Source: Companilactobacillus zhongbaensis
GTDB taxonomy: Bacteria > Bacillota > Bacilli > Lactobacillales > Lactobacillaceae
Reading direction: 5' to 3'
DNA: 52,396 bases
Assembly: GCF_003946515.1 (NCBI RefSeq)
Contig: NZ_RHOM01000018.1
Location: forward strand, 1 to 52,396
The notes under the pieces were generated by a model, which saw nothing but the letters and a program-made list of their open reading frames with translations, ran no database searches and was not told where the DNA came from. Positions 17,821-26,151 of this stretch are shown here, one piece after another (position 1 is the first letter of the stretch; each line of letters begins with the position of its first letter). The position numbers and the translations under genes were made by a program.

Positions 17821-19128
17821 ATGAAAAAAATGTTGATCGCCAATCGTGGCGAAATCGCCGTTAGGATCATTCGTGCCTGCAAAATTTTAGATATTATTAG
17901 CGTCGCCGTCTACTCAACCGCTGATAAAAATGCGATGCACGTGGCAATGGCCGATGAAGCGGTTTGTATCGGTGGACCTAATCCAGAAGATAGTTATTTG
18001 AACCAGGATGCCATAATCGCAGCCGCTCAAATCACCCAAGCAGATGCGATCCATCCGGGATACGGCTTTTTATCAGAAAATGCCGATTTCGCAAAGTTGT
18101 GTGAAGAACAAGGAATCAAGTTTGTGGGACCGAGTTCAGAAGTCATTGCCCGAATGGGTGAAAAATCCACAGCCAGAGAAACGATGATCAAGGCCGGCGT
18201 TCCGGTTATTCCTGGCTCTGGCAACGACTTTGTTGATTTTGCTGATTGCCAGACCGCTGCCGAAAAAATCGGTTATCCAGTGATGCTTAAAGCTAGTGCC
18301 GGTGGTGGCGGTAAAGGTATGCGAGTAGTGGAGCGACCAGAAGATCTGGAGAAGGAATTCGACTTAGCTCAAGCAGAAGCTCAAGCGGCTTTTGGTGATG
18401 GGCACATGTATCTTGAGAAATTTTTGGCTCACCCCCGCCACATCGAAGTCCAGATCGCCGCTGATCAATTCGGCAACGCTATTGCCATCGGCGAACGGGA
18501 TTGCAGTTTGCAGCAACGCCACCAAAAGGTGATTGAAGAAGCTCCAGCTAGCACTTTAGACGAGAAGACACGCCAACAAATGTATGATGTCTCGGTCAAA
18601 GCAGCTCAGGATATTGATTATGAAGGGCTTGGGACGATGGAATTTTTGGTCGATGGTCCCGAAGAATTTTACTTCATGGAAATGAATACCCGAGTGCAAG
18701 TGGAGCATCCAATCACTGAATTGACTAGTGATGTGGACCTGGTTGACTTGCAGATCAAAGTTGCACAAGGAGAACCGATCCCCTTTGCTGAAATCCATAA
18801 ACACAATTTTGCTTTAGAATGTCGGATCAACGCAAAAACGGCCGGCAAAGTCGATGCCTTGCACTTGCCAGCGGGACACGGGATTAGAACTGACAGTGCC
18901 TTATATCAAGGATATAAAGTCCCATCAAATTACGACTCGATGATCGCCAAAGTAATCAGCTTTGCGCCCGATCGCGAAACGGCCATCCGCCAAATGTCTG
19001 AAGCTTTGGAGGAAACGGTTATCGCCGGAATCCACACGAATTTAGACTTTTTAATGCAAGTAATTGAAGAACCTGATTATAAGATCAACCATACAGATAT
19101 TAGTTGGCTCGATAATTTAGCTAACTAA
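17821..19128 (+). CDS. accC: Biotin carboxylase subunit (AccC-like)
   Basis: A 435-residue biotin carboxylase. MLIANRGEIAVRII opens the N-terminal domain, KASAGGGGKGMRVV is the ATP-grasp glycine loop, EMNTRVQVEHPITE is the catalytic segment, and ECRINA lies near the C-terminal domain. It carboxylates biotin on the carrier with ATP and bicarbonate. GAGGTG ahead of the ATG at 17821 sets the start. No acyl-CoA carboxyltransferase gene (AccA or AccD) is nearby, so the likely partners are PxpB and PxpC. Confidence 0.93.
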   Translation: MKKMLIANRGEIAVRIIRACKILDIISVAVYSTADKNAMHVAMADEAVCIGGPNPEDSYLNQDAIIAAAQITQADAIHPGYGFLSENADFAKLCEEQGIKFVGPSSEVIARMGEKSTARETMIKAGVPVIPGSGNDFVDFADCQTAAEKIGYPVMLKASAGGGGKGMRVVERPEDLEKEFDLAQAEAQAAFGDGHMYLEKFLAHPRHIEVQIAADQFGNAIAIGERDCSLQQRHQKVIEEAPASTLDEKTRQQMYDVSVKAAQDIDYEGLGTMEFLVDGPEEFYFMEMNTRVQVEHPITELTSDVDLVDLQIKVAQGEPIPFAEIHKHNFALECRINAKTAGKVDALHLPAGHGIRTDSALYQGYKVPSNYDSMIAKVISFAPDRETAIRQMSEALEETVIAGIHTNLDFLMQVIEEPDYKINHTDISWLDNLAN

Positions 19129-19143
19129 CAGGAGGTTTTTAAA

Positions 19144-19938
19144 ATGACAGACGAACTTAAAAATCTTTCCCCGGTGCAATTGCGCCACTTGATCCGCCAA
19201 GGAAAATATACCGACAATACGAGTGGACTAGCTCCGGGATATACACAAGCCAATTTGGTCATATTGCCCAAAGACTTGGCATACGATTTCCTGCTTTTTA
19301 CCCAGCGAAATCCGAAACCTTGTCCGGTACTAGAAGTTAGCAATGCTGGCAGCAAAAAATTAACTGAGATGGCGACCGATATTGATCTGGCCAACGATTT
19401 TCCGAAGTATCGAATCTATGAAAAAGGCGAATTGACCCAGGAAGTTACTAGTATCGACGAATATTGGCGCGACGATCTAGTCAGTTTCGTGATCGGCTGT
19501 AGTTTTTCCTTTGAATCAGAACTGTTAGCAGCCGGGATCGAAGTGCGCAACATTACTGAAAACGTCAACGTTCCGATGTATGACACTAACATTCCTTTGA
19601 AGTCAGCCGGACAATTTCACGGCAACATGGTCGTCAGCATGCGACCGATCCCACAAGATCAAGTCGTTGAAGCAGTCAAAGTGACCAACGCCATGCCGAA
19701 AGTTCATGGGGCTCCGATCCAGATCGGTGATCCAGAATACATTGGCATTACTGACTTAGATCAACCGGATTACGGGGATGCTGTAACCATTAATCCAGGC
19801 GAAGTTCCAGTTTTTTGGCCTTGTGGAGTAACGCCTCAAAACGTCATCATGCAGACGAAACCCGATTTCGTCATCACACATTCGCCGGGACATATGTTAG
19901 TGACCGACGTTAAAAATACTGAATTGAAATACCTTTAA
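19144..19938 (+). CDS. DUF1445 putative hydro-lyase (YcsI family)
   Basis: A 264-residue DUF1445/YcsI protein, related to the D-glutamate cyclase group. Recognisable segments are LAPGYTQANLVILPKDLAYDFLLF, SFSFESELL, VSMRPIP and the C-terminal PVFWPCGVTPQ ... SPGHMLVTD. The B. subtilis homologue sits in the same kind of cluster (ycsF, ycsG, ycsI, kipI, kipA). A part in forming or opening a cyclic amino acid is plausible but unproven. AGGAGG precedes the start. Confidence 0.85.
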   Translation: MTDELKNLSPVQLRHLIRQGKYTDNTSGLAPGYTQANLVILPKDLAYDFLLFTQRNPKPCPVLEVSNAGSKKLTEMATDIDLANDFPKYRIYEKGELTQEVTSIDEYWRDDLVSFVIGCSFSFESELLAAGIEVRNITENVNVPMYDTNIPLKSAGQFHGNMVVSMRPIPQDQVVEAVKVTNAMPKVHGAPIQIGDPEYIGITDLDQPDYGDAVTINPGEVPVFWPCGVTPQNVIMQTKPDFVITHSPGHMLVTDVKNTELKYL

Positions 19939-19968
19939 AAAACATCATTTATTAAATAGGGGGATACT

Positions 19969-20718
19969 ATGACAAAAATTGATATGAACAGTGATTTGGG
20001 CGAAAGCTTTGGTAGATATAGCTTAGGTCGCGATCCCGAGATCATTCCGCTAGTTAGCTCAGTCAATATTGCTTGCGGATTTCACGCTGGCGATCCTGAT
20101 GTGATGGCAAAGACTGTTGCTTTAGCTGAAAAAGCTGGCATTGGGGTCGGAGCCCATCCTGGCTTTCCTGACTTGCAAGGATTCGGCCGTCGTAAAATGG
20201 CGATGAAACCAGCCGAAGTTAAAAACATGGTCACTTACCAAGTGGGTGCCTTACAAGCTTTTACTTCAAATAAAAAACTGCAACACGTCAAACCACATGG
20301 GGCTCTTTACAATATGGCAGCGACTGATCACGATTTAGCCGTAGCGATTTGCGAAGGGATCAAGCAAGTCGATCCTGATCTGCCGATTTATGGTTTGGCC
20401 AATTCAGAACTGATCAAAGCAGCGAAAGAAGTGGGAATTCCTTACGCTCAAGAGGCCTTTGGTGATCGCAACTATAATGCTGATGGTACTTTAGTGAGTC
20501 GTTCGCTACCTAACGCTGTCATCAAAGAACCTAAAGAAGTTGCCCAGCGAGTTTTAGCTATGATCCAAAATGAAGAAATCGTAGCACTCGATGGCACCAA
20601 GATTCCTCTTAAACCTGATTCCATTTGTGTTCACGGGGACAATCAAGCTGCCTTAGATATCGTTTCGGAGTTAAGATCCACTCTAACTAATGCAGGGATC
20701 GAAATTACTCCTTTTTAA
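19969..20718 (+). CDS. pxpA: 5-oxoprolinase subunit A (LamB/YcsF family)
   Basis: A 249-residue LamB/YcsF protein with the family signature IDMNSDLGESFG at the start, SVNIACGFHAGDP, and HVKPHGALYN in the middle. It works with PxpB and PxpC in ATP-dependent opening of 5-oxoproline to glutamate. A GGGGGG site precedes the start. Operon order here is pxpB, pxpC, carrier, carboxylase, DUF1445, pxpA, transporter. Confidence 0.93.
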   Translation: MTKIDMNSDLGESFGRYSLGRDPEIIPLVSSVNIACGFHAGDPDVMAKTVALAEKAGIGVGAHPGFPDLQGFGRRKMAMKPAEVKNMVTYQVGALQAFTSNKKLQHVKPHGALYNMAATDHDLAVAICEGIKQVDPDLPIYGLANSELIKAAKEVGIPYAQEAFGDRNYNADGTLVSRSLPNAVIKEPKEVAQRVLAMIQNEEIVALDGTKIPLKPDSICVHGDNQAALDIVSELRSTLTNAGIEITPF

Positions 20719-20745
20719 AAAATCTAAGAAAAGGTAGATCAGTTT

Positions 20746-21975
20746 ATGAATGATAAAGAAAAAGAATTTGCGGACAAAAAAATGACCAAAGCTCGCTCGC
20801 CACGAAGTATTGCCATGGGTGCTGCTTTTTTGATGGCAATGGCAGCTGTTGGACCAGGATTTTTAACACAAACAGCTACTTTTACTGGGGAAATGGGCGC
20901 AAACTTTGGTTTTGCAATTTTACTATGTATTATCGTCGACTTCATCGTTCAAATGAATGTCTGGCGCATCATCGTCGTTAGTGGAAAAAGAGCGCAAGTG
21001 ATCGCTAACGAAGTTTTACCAGGACTAGGATACGTCCTTTCGTTTTTAGTTGCCGTCGGCGGACTCTTGTTCAATATCGGTAACATCGGTGGGGCAGGTT
21101 TAGGACTGAATGTCTTATTCGGCATCTCACCTGAAAACGGTGCCGTCATAGCGGCCTGTATCGCCATCGCCATCTTCGTAGCAAAAAATGCGATGACTGT
21201 CGTTGATCGGACGGTCCAATTGTTGGCGGTAGTAAAGATAGGGATTTTGATCTACATCATTTGTGTCATGGCCGTACCTTATCAATCAGCCGTGACGCAC
21301 ACTTTCATGCCAACGGACGTCAACTTTTATTCAATCGTAACCATCATCGGTGGAACCGTCGGAGGATATATTTCCTTCTCTGGTGGACACCGTTTGATTG
21401 AAGGTGGAATGAAAGGTGAAAAAGAATTGAAGTACGTCAACGAAGGTGCCATTACCGGAATCGGTGTCGCATCTTTGATCCGGATCCTCTTATTCCTCGC
21501 TGGACTAGCCGTAGTTAGTGTCGGCTACAAACTAGACCCAAGCAACCCAGCAGCCTCGATCTTCAAATACGCTGCCGGAAACTTCGGTTATAAATTTTTC
21601 GGACTATTATTATTTGCGGCCGGAATGACTTCGACCTTAGGTTCAACATTCACCTCGATCTCATTTTTAAACTATACGAGAAAAGTGAAATCTGAAGTAA
21701 AAATGGCTCGTTACAACCGTCTATTAGTAATGGGCTTCATCATCTTCTCGACCGCCGTATTTTATTTCATCGGCCAACCAGCAAAGATCCTAGTAGTAGT
21801 AGGAGCCATCAACGGCTTCATCCTACCGGTCTCACTAGCAATCTTACTAATAGCCGCCAAGAAAAAAGATATCATTGGCAAATATCACCATTCATGGTTC
21901 TTAACCATAACAGGCTGGTTCGTAGTAGCCTTCATGCTCTACGCCAGTGTACAAGCAGTCATCAACTTGCTTTAA
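20746..21975 (+). CDS. NRAMP-family transporter (YcsG-like)
   Basis: A 409-residue membrane protein with about 11 hydrophobic segments and an NRAMP-like start (GPGFLTQTATFTGEMGANFGFAILL). It belongs to the branch that accompanies pxp/kip genes (B. subtilis YcsG). The substrate is not established; uptake of an oxoproline-related compound or of a metal are both possible. From about 21500 the silent sites become A/C-rich on the + strand, and this continues into birA although birA is on the other strand. Confidence 0.87.
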   Translation: MNDKEKEFADKKMTKARSPRSIAMGAAFLMAMAAVGPGFLTQTATFTGEMGANFGFAILLCIIVDFIVQMNVWRIIVVSGKRAQVIANEVLPGLGYVLSFLVAVGGLLFNIGNIGGAGLGLNVLFGISPENGAVIAACIAIAIFVAKNAMTVVDRTVQLLAVVKIGILIYIICVMAVPYQSAVTHTFMPTDVNFYSIVTIIGGTVGGYISFSGGHRLIEGGMKGEKELKYVNEGAITGIGVASLIRILLFLAGLAVVSVGYKLDPSNPAASIFKYAAGNFGYKFFGLLLFAAGMTSTLGSTFTSISFLNYTRKVKSEVKMARYNRLLVMGFIIFSTAVFYFIGQPAKILVVVGAINGFILPVSLAILLIAAKKKDIIGKYHHSWFLTITGWFVVAFMLYASVQAVINLL

Positions 21976-21977
21976 AA

Positions 21978-22742
21978 CTAAATAAAAATTTTGGAAACTT
22001 CGCCACTATTAAACAAGTGGCGATTTTTTTTGTCATCGATCACGACCAAGGCTCCCGAGTCATCCACATCAACAGCCTGACCGACCACCCGACGATTACC
22101 GGCAACCACTTCCACACGCTGACCAAAAGTAGAACAAAGCTGACGAAAAGCAGGCACGATCGAATCGGCTTTTTGCAAAAGAGGAACCAAAGAATTAAGC
22201 ACCGAAGCCACAAAGACATTTCGATCAAAAGACGCACCGGCACCAGAATGACCAGCGATCCCAGCCAATTCATCAGGAAAGGCATCAACAGAAAAATTAA
22301 CCCCGATCCCCAAAACCACAAAGCGCATCCGCCCAGAATCATCAACAACAGACTCAGCCAAAATTCCGCCACACTTAAGCCCATCAACCAAAATATCATT
22401 GACCCACTTCAAAGAAAAATCCCGCCCAGAAATCATCCCAGACAAAGCCCGACAAACACAAACCCCAGCAGCCAAAGTAAGCAAAGAAACATCCTCAACC
22501 AACTCAACTGGCAACAAAACACTAAAATAAACCCCAGAATCCGAAGGCGAAAAAAATACACGCCCAAACTTCCCATACCCCCCAGACTGAGAATCAGCCA
22601 CAACCAAAGAAGGCTCAGAAGCAGAAAACTCAGAAAAATGACGCTTCAAATAAGCATTAGAAGAATCAATCTCATCAAAAACCTCCACCGAAGCAGGAAA
22701 ATCAAGAGAAGAAGAAATAGAGTCAGCGTTTAAAGGAATCAA
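21978..22742 (-). CDS. birA: Biotin--protein ligase, monofunctional
   Basis: A 254-residue biotin ligase. SGGYGKFGRVFFSP (53-66) is the biotinyl-AMP loop (usually GRGR), followed by LKWVNDI and KCGGILAES. There is no N-terminal winged helix, so it would not act as a repressor. The TTG start is set by GGAGG eight bases upstream; longer forms add an unlikely hydrophobic tail. It converges on the pxp operon, which encodes a biotin carrier, and may serve it. The coding strand is heavily T/G-rich, so the opposite strand has a long open frame that I reject as a gene. Confidence 0.88.
   Translation of the reverse strand: MIPLNADSISSSLDFPASVEVFDEIDSSNAYLKRHFSEFSASEPSLVVADSQSGGYGKFGRVFFSPSDSGVYFSVLLPVELVEDVSLLTLAAGVCVCRALSGMISGRDFSLKWVNDILVDGLKCGGILAESVVDDSGRMRFVVLGIGVNFSVDAFPDELAGIAGHSGAGASFDRNVFVASVLNSLVPLLQKADSIVPAFRQLCSTFGQRVEVVAGNRRVVGQAVDVDDSGALVVIDDKKNRHLFNSGEVSKIFI
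22001..22031 (+). terminator. Intrinsic terminator of the pxp operon
   Basis: CGCCACT (22001-22007) pairs with AGTGGCG (22016-22022) and an eight-base T-run follows. The hairpin overlaps the 3' end of the convergent birA coding sequence. Confidence 0.8.
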
Positions 22743-22843
22743 GAGCAAAACCTCCGAGTAATTATTAAGTTCATTATACAAGATGAAAGAGAAGTAATAG
22801 AGGAGAGAAGCCAGTAAGTCGGAGGATACAAAAAAATAATAGA

Positions 22844-22895
22844 AGAAAAAAAGACTAATCAGAAACCCCAAAAAGGGTAAATCTGATCAGTCTTT
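22844..22895 (-). terminator. Intrinsic terminator
   Basis: AAGACTAATCAGA (22851-22863) pairs with TCTGATCAGTCTT (22882-22894) with one mismatch. On the - strand it ends in a T-run. It lies between repeat R4 and birA. Confidence 0.75.
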
Positions 22896-22914
22896 AAATA
22901 TATGTTTTTGATTT

Positions 22915-23265
22915 TTAACTTAAGGTTTTGGTCTTAAGGTCTTGACCCGAAGGTCTAGGTTTGAAGATTTTGATCTTACCAACCAGGATAGAAATTGAGA
23001 TAGACCACAAAATATAGGACGAGCAAACACTGCCAACTTGTACTGTAAAACTCGGTCCCCACCCAAAAAAAGGGGGATTGATGCACCATCTAGACGGAGG
23101 GGCCCGGGGATACAGCCCTCAGTGGTGAAATTCTTCTTAGCGACGAAGGAGCTTAGAAGAAGGTGCAGTTTTGAAACAAGCGAGCGGTTTGTGATCGATT
23201 GGTTCAAAATGTGCCCACCACGTTCCAGCGGATGTATCCCCGGGCCCCGGAGTCGGCAGTGAACC
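22915..23265 (-). repeat. Structured repeat R4 (A subtype)
   Basis: A perfect 16-base outer stem pairs GGGGCCCGGGGATACA (23099-23114) with 23233-23248. Inside are hairpin 1 (TTCTTC/GAAGAA around TTAGC...GCTTA) and hairpin 2 (TTTTGAA/TTCAAAA holding AAGCGAGCGG). GTCGGCAGTGAACC closes the right end. Left of the stem, reversed, are the T-run and GGGTGGGGACCGAG shared with R3, then sequence matching R3 to about 22915 with repeated AAGGTCTT words. ACACTGCCAACTT (near 23030) and AGTCGGCAGTG at the right end form an imperfect inverted pair. No gene is seen from 22743 to 23364. Confidence 0.78.
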
Positions 23266-23364
23266 ACCACACCAAACTACAACCTCTATCCAACGAACTA
23301 AACCATCAAAACATCAGCCAAGCAAAACGCCTCTGTCCGCTAAACTCTCTCACCTCTAGGCTTA

Positions 23365-24990
23365 TTACCTCGACCAATTAATTCCTTGGTTAGTCTCACG
23401 CATACTATCTCCATCCATAACAAATGAATCATTGTTACCAGGACCACCGCTACCATCTTTAAAGTTAACATGAATAGTATTACCAGAAATCTTAGTAACA
23501 GTATAAGAACCGCTCTTAATATCAGAACCATCACCATCGTCACGGTCATAAGTACCATCATCATAGAAAGTAAACGTAGAATCATTATCATCATTACTCC
23601 AAGTACCGACAAGATCAGAACTAGAAGTAGAATCTGAATCATAATCATCACTATCATCGTAATCAGAGCTAGAATCAGAATCGTCGTCATCATCGTAATC
23701 ACGATAAATGATCTTCGTCTTAGTGCTTTCTTTCTTATTCTTATCCTTCTTCACATTGATAGTCTTAAACTCAGGATCGCCGGCCAAAGGAACCTCGACC
23801 TTCTTCGAAGCCTTCTTACCACTACCATTGATCTGAACAGTATAAACACCAGGATATTGGTTATCGATAATATACTTACCACCCTTATTAGTAGCAGAAG
23901 CAGCTTTACCGTTGACCTTGATAGCTGGATTTTTTGCATTAGTACTGATCCGGATCTCTTGTTTCTTGATTTGGACCCGATACTTCGGATAAATTCCTAA
24001 AAATTTACCTGATTGAACGACTTCGAAGTTCGTACCACTTTCATCTTCATCGTCGGAAGCGGCTTTCACGTCACCGTTGCCACTTTGAACGATTCGTTTG
24101 ATTTGATCCTTGTTGGTCTTATCTTGCAAGAACAAGGCGCTCAAAGGTTCAAGGTCGTCAGATTTGATTTGGTCACCGTTTTCGTCAACGGCCACACTAG
24201 ACATTTTTTCAGTGTCACCACTGCTCAAGTTGTTAGCTAGCATGTCGACTTGGCGAGGGCGACTGTAATATTGCGTTCCACCGAAGTAAGCGCCGGCTGC
24301 GACAATGATCAAAATGAAGAAGAACAAAAGACCACGATGTTTCTTTTTCTTCTTATTTTTTTTCTTAGGTTTCGTTGCCACGTTGTTTTGTTGAACTTGT
24401 TGATTAGGATCAAAGTTTGGATCAACTGGTCCGTTTTGATTGAAATTATTAGCGCCATTTTGCGCTTGAGCGTTGCTTTGGTTTTGATCATATTGCATTT
24501 GACCAGCTTGATTCATTTGACCGTTATTTTGTGCTTGATCAAAGTTGTTAGGATCAGCATTTTGACTAGGGTCGGTATTGTTTGCTGGATCATTATTTTG
24601 AGATGGGTCAACATTGTTGTTTGTTGGTTCACCGTTATTTTGATCAACTGAACTATTGTTAGGAGTTTGATTGGATCCATTGTTTGTAGCTTGATCCGTT
24701 TGGTCATTTCCATTGGCAAGGTCAGTTTGATCTGTATCGTTTGATTCACTGGAACTAGTTGATTCAGCTGCTTCATCATCCGACTTTTTGCTCATTGATT
24801 GAGCTTTGGCTTGGTCAGCAGGTGAAACGGTATTTTGATCAGGTGTTGTTGAAACGTTATTGTCCTCGTTTAAGCTGTTAGTATATTTTTCATTAAAATC
24901 AGCTAAGTTGTAGCCACAGTTCGGGCAAAAAACGTCACCTATTTGAACTTTTGTACCACAGTTGGGACAAAAGGTCGTATTTTCGTTCAT
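23365..24990 (-). CDS. Zinc-ribbon membrane protein with Asn/Gln-rich linker (TcaA-like)
   Basis: A 541-residue protein. An N-terminal zinc ribbon has Cys8, Cys11, Cys22 and Cys25. A long cytoplasmic linker rich in Asn, Gln, Asp and Ser runs to about 205. A Lys-rich stretch then precedes one transmembrane segment (about 220-238). Outside are TcaA-like domains with a KVNGK...GVYTVQINGSGK repeat-type fold, an Asp/Ser-rich tract, and a C-terminal GTWSNDDNDSTFTFYDDGTY domain. Such proteins are thought to sense or organise the envelope. The precise role is unknown. Confidence 0.78.
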   Translation of the reverse strand: MNENTTFCPNCGTKVQIGDVFCPNCGYNLADFNEKYTNSLNEDNNVSTTPDQNTVSPADQAKAQSMSKKSDDEAAESTSSSESNDTDQTDLANGNDQTDQATNNGSNQTPNNSSVDQNNGEPTNNNVDPSQNNDPANNTDPSQNADPNNFDQAQNNGQMNQAGQMQYDQNQSNAQAQNGANNFNQNGPVDPNFDPNQQVQQNNVATKPKKKNKKKKKHRGLLFFFILIIVAAGAYFGGTQYYSRPRQVDMLANNLSSGDTEKMSSVAVDENGDQIKSDDLEPLSALFLQDKTNKDQIKRIVQSGNGDVKAASDDEDESGTNFEVVQSGKFLGIYPKYRVQIKKQEIRISTNAKNPAIKVNGKAASATNKGGKYIIDNQYPGVYTVQINGSGKKASKKVEVPLAGDPEFKTINVKKDKNKKESTKTKIIYRDYDDDDDSDSSSDYDDSDDYDSDSTSSSDLVGTWSNDDNDSTFTFYDDGTYDRDDGDGSDIKSGSYTVTKISGNTIHVNFKDGSGGPGNNDSFVMDGDSMRETNQGINWSR

Positions 24991-25002
24991 AATATTATCC
25001 CC

Positions 25003-25815
25003 TTATTTGTTATCTATCGGTTGGTTCAAAACTTTTGTTAAGGCTTTGGCAATTTTGTCGTGGCCTTTTTGGTTAGGATGCAAAGTATCGGCAGGGCGGT
25101 TCCAGACTGATTCGGTGATCGATGCTGGAGTTCCGGCGACACTCGGGTCACCTTGCCAAATGTCGGCTAAGTTGACGACTGGCAAATTGCGGCTTTTTCC
25201 CTCGGCTTTGATAACTTTATCAAAACGTAAGTCGTTTTCTTTGTTGGGACCGTCAGCAGGTGACCAACTCGTCATCAAGATGATCTTGGCGTGAGTCTTT
25301 TGCTGCAACTGGTCGAGAATTTGCTTGATCGAACTACGATAGTTCGGCAAGGCCTTTTCGTTGTTAACATCGGCTGCATCGTTAGTACCGAATTCAACGG
25401 TCACGATATCAGGATCTTGGTCGATGATTGTCTGCACGTTAGGCAAACCAAAGTTAGTTGCCGTCTTTCCGACCATGGCCGTGCCTTTTTCTTCGACCTT
25501 TTTACCAGTAGCTTTAGCTATTTGACGCGTGAACTGGCTCGTAAAGCGGTCAGACTGCGAGTTTACCATTAAACCGACACTCAATGAATCCCCCAAAGGC
25601 GAGTAGACTAGAGATTTCTTCGATGAATTCTTTAGTTCACTAGCCAAAGTTTTCGGTTGTTTTTGATCTTTCTTGGTCTTTTTAGGCTTTTGTTTTTGCT
25701 CAGTTTTTGTGGAATCATCTGACTTTTTAGTCGACTGCGAACAGCCACTGGCAAAAATCAGTAAGAAACTTAAGCAGAACAAAGTTACCAACCATATTTT
25801 CTTATTTTTCCCCAT
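25003..25815 (-). CDS. SGNH/GDSL-family lipoprotein esterase
   Basis: A 270-residue secreted lipoprotein. The start at 25815 is supported by GGAAG upstream and gives a signal peptide ending in the lipobox ASGC. After a Lys/Thr-rich spacer the SGNH blocks are visible: GDSLSVGL (catalytic Ser), GTNDA (Asn), and DTLHPNQKGH (catalytic Asp and His). It is probably an extracellular carbohydrate esterase or lipase; the substrate is unknown. It lies 12 bases upstream of the zinc-ribbon gene on the same strand, so the two may be cotranscribed. Confidence 0.87.
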   Translation of the reverse strand: MGKNKKIWLVTLFCLSFLLIFASGCSQSTKKSDDSTKTEQKQKPKKTKKDQKQPKTLASELKNSSKKSLVYSPLGDSLSVGLMVNSQSDRFTSQFTRQIAKATGKKVEEKGTAMVGKTATNFGLPNVQTIIDQDPDIVTVEFGTNDAADVNNEKALPNYRSSIKQILDQLQQKTHAKIILMTSWSPADGPNKENDLRFDKVIKAEGKSRNLPVVNLADIWQGDPSVAGTPASITESVWNRPADTLHPNQKGHDKIAKALTKVLNQPIDNK

Positions 25816-26000
25816 AATAACTTCCAATGATTTTTTTAAAAATAACATTATTAGTATAACAAATATTATTTTATTTATCTTTGAGCGAGCTATAAATCTA
25901 TTCAAATTTTGAAAAAATATTTTTATATAGTCAAAGAGAAAATCGAATAGTTCCGGTGGTAAAATTTTTAAAAGTAAATTTTTAATAATAGCATTGGAAA

Positions 26001-26105
26001 AGTTATTACTGTTGACCGAGCAACCGTCGAAACAGGCTAAGGCGTAAAGCCGCTATATCATGGCCTTTATCAAGCTTTGAAAGCGATGCAAATTTTTGAA
26101 TAATT
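26001..26105 (+). pseudogene. Possible gene remnant in a 336-base gap
   Basis: One frame reads KVITVDRATVETG, a TAA stop (26040-26042), then GVKPLYHGLYQALKAMQIFE and TAA. The composition looks protein-like and there is a single internal stop, but I recognise no family and see no start or ribosome site. The rest of 25816-26151 is AT-rich and holds only the likely promoters of the two divergent genes. Confidence 0.25.
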
Positions 26106-26151
26106 ATGTTAATAGTGTTAAAATTATATAACTTAAATTTACGAGGTTACT

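Noticed and set aside
21894-22733. Open + strand frame of 279 codons opposite birA
   Set aside because: BirA motifs are unmistakable on the - strand. The + frame is a low-complexity His/Asn/Arg/Thr-rich product of the A/C bias.
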